A stretch of DNA of 14,230 nucleotides, taken from contig DATCDR010000145.1 of NCBI GenBank assembly GCA_036510575.1, forward strand, positions 1 through 14,230, given 5' to 3'. The notes beneath the pieces were generated by a model that ran no database searches, was not told where the DNA came from, and worked only from the letters and a program-made list of their open reading frames with translations. The stretch is from DATCDR01 sp036510575. GTDB lineage: Bacteria > Actinomycetota > Acidimicrobiia > Acidimicrobiales > Bog-793. Below are positions 12,636-14,230 of this stretch, in pieces (within the stretch, counting starts at the first letter, position 1; the number at the start of each line of letters is the position of its first letter). The position numbers and the translations under genes are program-made.

Positions 12636-12950
12636 TCAGGGCGCAATGAGCCAGCCTTTCGGGACCTGGTACCGGTTTCCGCACTCATCAGCACCTAGCT
12701 CCTCGAACTCCGCCGCAAGGCGTTTTGCAACTCGTACGGCTTCTTCTTGTCCGGACACGCTGAACGGTGAGCGGGTTGCGCCAGAAGCGTCTCTAAGTAA
12801 CACCCGCGGGCCATAATCGTTCGCGGGATCCGCACCAGTAACGAGGGAAGTCACAGTACGCGCGAGCTGTGCCGCAATCGAAGACCGGTTGTCTTCCACG
12901 TAGATCTCGGCACCGTTGGCGAGCATGAAGCTTGCTATCTGTATCTTCAT
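12636..12950 (-). CDS. hypothetical protein
   Basis: 104 aa from ATG at 12950 (MKIQIASFMLANGAEIYVED). A longer frame reaches 13052, but its extra 34 residues are Arg-rich and unlike protein. The product has a first strand-like segment, a region rich in small residues, and a helix EEAVRVAKRLAAEFEELGAD, ending in NRYQVPKGWLIAP. It is probably a small alpha-beta protein; I recognise no family. It stands alone on this strand between two plus-strand genes; 12951-13234 holds no other gene I can support. Confidence 0.55.
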   Translation of the reverse strand: MKIQIASFMLANGAEIYVEDNRSSIAAQLARTVTSLVTGADPANDYGPRVLLRDASGATRSPFSVSGQEEAVRVAKRLAAEFEELGADECGNRYQVPKGWLIAP

Positions 12951-13234
12951 CTGACGCGGGAACCCTCTACTCCTTACGGTCCTGACGAGCGAGTGATCGC
13001 CGGAGCAGCAGCGACGCGGGCCACGCGGCCGAGTCGCGCTCACTTTCGTCAAGTTGTGAAATGCGGACCATGACCCAGTTTTTCATGGGCGACGAACGGC
13101 GTCGCACTATGCCGGCGGTCTGGGGCACGCAGGTTGGCAGTTGCGATATCTTGCGCCTAGATCGAGTGAGTAGATCAGTCGGGTTGCCAAGCCTCGGTTT
13201 GCTAGCGCCACGACATAAGCATGTGGGAGGTTTG

Positions 13235-13678
13235 ATGGCACCAATCGTTTCCAGCGTCGAGGTTTCACGATCCGCGGAGGAGGCATTCGAGTACGTCATC
13301 GACCCCAGCACAATGCGGGAGTGGCAGCAAGGCGTCGTACGCGGGTCTCTGGATACGACTGACATGGCGGTGGGGTCCAGGTGTACGACGGTTCGACGGA
13401 TTGGTGGCCGGGATCGCGAAGTGACCACCGAGATCACCCAGTATCAACCACCCAGCCGTTGGGCTGATCGAGGTATCGAGGGCCCGATCCGGGCAATGGT
13501 TGGGGTGACAGTGGAACCCCTTTCTGGCGGCGTGCAATCGCGGGTCACCATCGAAGTGGACTTCACGGGCCATGGCGTCGGGAGATTGCTGGTTCCACTC
13601 GTCGTTCGAAGACAGGCGGCCAAAGAGATGCCGGGGAATATGAAGCGGCTCAAGGAACGACTCGAAGCAAACTTATAG
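13235..13678 (+). CDS. SRPBCC-family protein, copy 2
   Basis: 147 aa, the same length as the SRPBCC protein at 8505-8948 and clearly its paralogue: both start MAPI, share the DP....EWQ.GVV segment, GPIRA, the VDF.GHG.GRLL.PL stretch, and EMP.N near the end (about 40-50 percent identity by eye). It has the helix-grip fold layout and an unknown hydrophobic ligand. The ATG at 13235 is chosen for GGGAGG at 13225-13230, four bases upstream; the frame is open to 13061 but the extra residues look non-coding. Unlike copy 1 it has no regulator beside it. Confidence 0.87.
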   Translation: MAPIVSSVEVSRSAEEAFEYVIDPSTMREWQQGVVRGSLDTTDMAVGSRCTTVRRIGGRDREVTTEITQYQPPSRWADRGIEGPIRAMVGVTVEPLSGGVQSRVTIEVDFTGHGVGRLLVPLVVRRQAAKEMPGNMKRLKERLEANL

Positions 13679-13822
13679 GTCGTTTCCGTTGGGCATTCGG
13701 CTGAGAGTGTTGCGGCGCCGCTTGAGCTTGCCACTGAGCCGGCAGCGATAGGGGCGACCCTAGGTTCCAACACCAACTGAGAGCATGCGACCATCCGGAC
13801 GAAGCGGAGTCCAGCACCTTCC

Positions 13823-14230
13823 TCAGTCGTAGTGCCTCAGTGTCGGCCACAACGTTCCCCACGGTTGCCGCGGTTCGGTGCAGATGTAGACGTGACCACC
13901 CCACTCCTGATTGTGAAGGCGGGCATGATCTGACAACGTGGCCGCAACTCGCACGCGCCCGAAGAACTGGCTGAGGTAGGCGCCGTAGCCGGTCACGTCC
14001 CTCGGACCTGGGGCGACCGCTACGACCGTAGACGCCGTGGGATTGCGCGGACCCCAGAACCACTCGTTGTTCTGTCCGCTCACCGCGATCGGAAGCCCAA
14101 GACCGCGACCAAGCTCGTTAACGGCGCCTGCTTCCCCGTAGTTCGCCGTGAAGATAACGGCACTCGCCCGCTGGACTCGCGGCAACGAGTACCAAACCGT
14201 GGACACCGTATGGACGAGTTCGGGCCAGCC
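13823..14230 (-). CDS. C-terminal part of a membrane glycosyltransferase (GT39/PMT-like), partial
   Basis: The frame is open to the right window edge, so only the last ~135 residues are seen, starting GWPELVHTVSTVWYSLP. The segment RASAVIFTANYGEAGAVNEL followed by GLPIAVSGQNNEWFWGPRNP is the soluble C-terminal tail seen in actinobacterial dolichyl-phosphate-mannose-type (PMT/ArnT-like) glycosyltransferases, after their multi-pass membrane part. It ends HVYICTEPRQPWGTLWPTLR and stops at 13823-13825. The enzyme would transfer a sugar from a lipid carrier on the outer face of the membrane; donor and acceptor are unknown. A GTG at 14206 is only an internal codon. Confidence 0.8.
   Translation of the reverse strand, partial: GWPELVHTVSTVWYSLPRVQRASAVIFTANYGEAGAVNELGRGLGLPIAVSGQNNEWFWGPRNPTASTVVAVAPGPRDVTGYGAYLSQFFGRVRVAATLSDHARLHNQEWGGHVYICTEPRQPWGTLWPTLRHYD

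Noticed and set aside
13061..13234. Upstream extension of the second SRPBCC protein
   Set aside because: The paralogue starts with the same MAPI sequence at the internal ATG, which also has a GGGAGG site.
1..14230. CRISPR arrays, prophage genes, integrase or complete transposase
   Set aside because: No regularly spaced repeats and no such protein signatures were seen on either strand.

Overview
The window is high-GC, actinobacterial-type DNA. Pointers are GTG starts, several genes with no Shine-Dalgarno whose ATG sits at the predicted transcription start (leaderless genes), a CsoR-type copper sensor and an IS6110-like inverted-repeat end. The metal-handling genes would suit an acidophilic or metal-exposed lineage such as Acidimicrobiia, but this is a guess. 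There is no rRNA, intact tRNA, CRISPR array, integrase or intact transposase.

Layout. (1) 1-2100: the 3' end of an unrecognised gene, a gene-poor stretch holding a start-less His-rich membrane peptide, and a six-helix membrane GGDEF protein. (2) 2138-3757: two ~115-bp direct repeats, each carrying a decayed tRNA-Val(UAC)-like sequence, flank a two-gene minus-strand module (XRE-family HTH plus DxD nucleotidyltransferase) that looks like a toxin-antitoxin pair. (3) 3849-5172: a class I methyltransferase and a stretch of apparent gene remnants. (4) 5173-7623: an UppP/BacA-like undecaprenyl-diphosphatase with altered motifs, a SCO1/SenC-like membrane-anchored redoxin and a small His-rich SHOCT protein. 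A 50-bp collapsed pair of IS3-type ends follows the SCO1 gene. (5) 7878-10024: a minus-strand TetR / SRPBCC / truncated BASS-transporter operon, divergent from an unknown small gene. A perfect palindrome lies inside that gene's promoter. The BASS gene has lost its C-terminal part to a 136-bp duplicated piece of the methyltransferase gene of region 3. (6) 10092-11911: a copper-type operon with a CsoR-like operator, a CsoR gene, and a permease fused to two YHS domains. (7) 11912-14230: a solitary IS-end half site, a leaderless small gene, a hypothetical gene, a second SRPBCC gene paralogous to the one in region 5, and the C-terminal end of a membrane glycosyltransferase running off the window.

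How the parts may work together. CsoR, the permease with its metal-binding domains, and perhaps the SCO1-like and His-rich SHOCT proteins point to copper or other soft-metal handling in the envelope. The TetR protein probably controls both its own SRPBCC operon and the divergent gene through the shared palindrome. The tRNA-relic repeats, IS ends, the 136-bp duplication and gene fragments show a repeatedly rearranged, accessory-type region.
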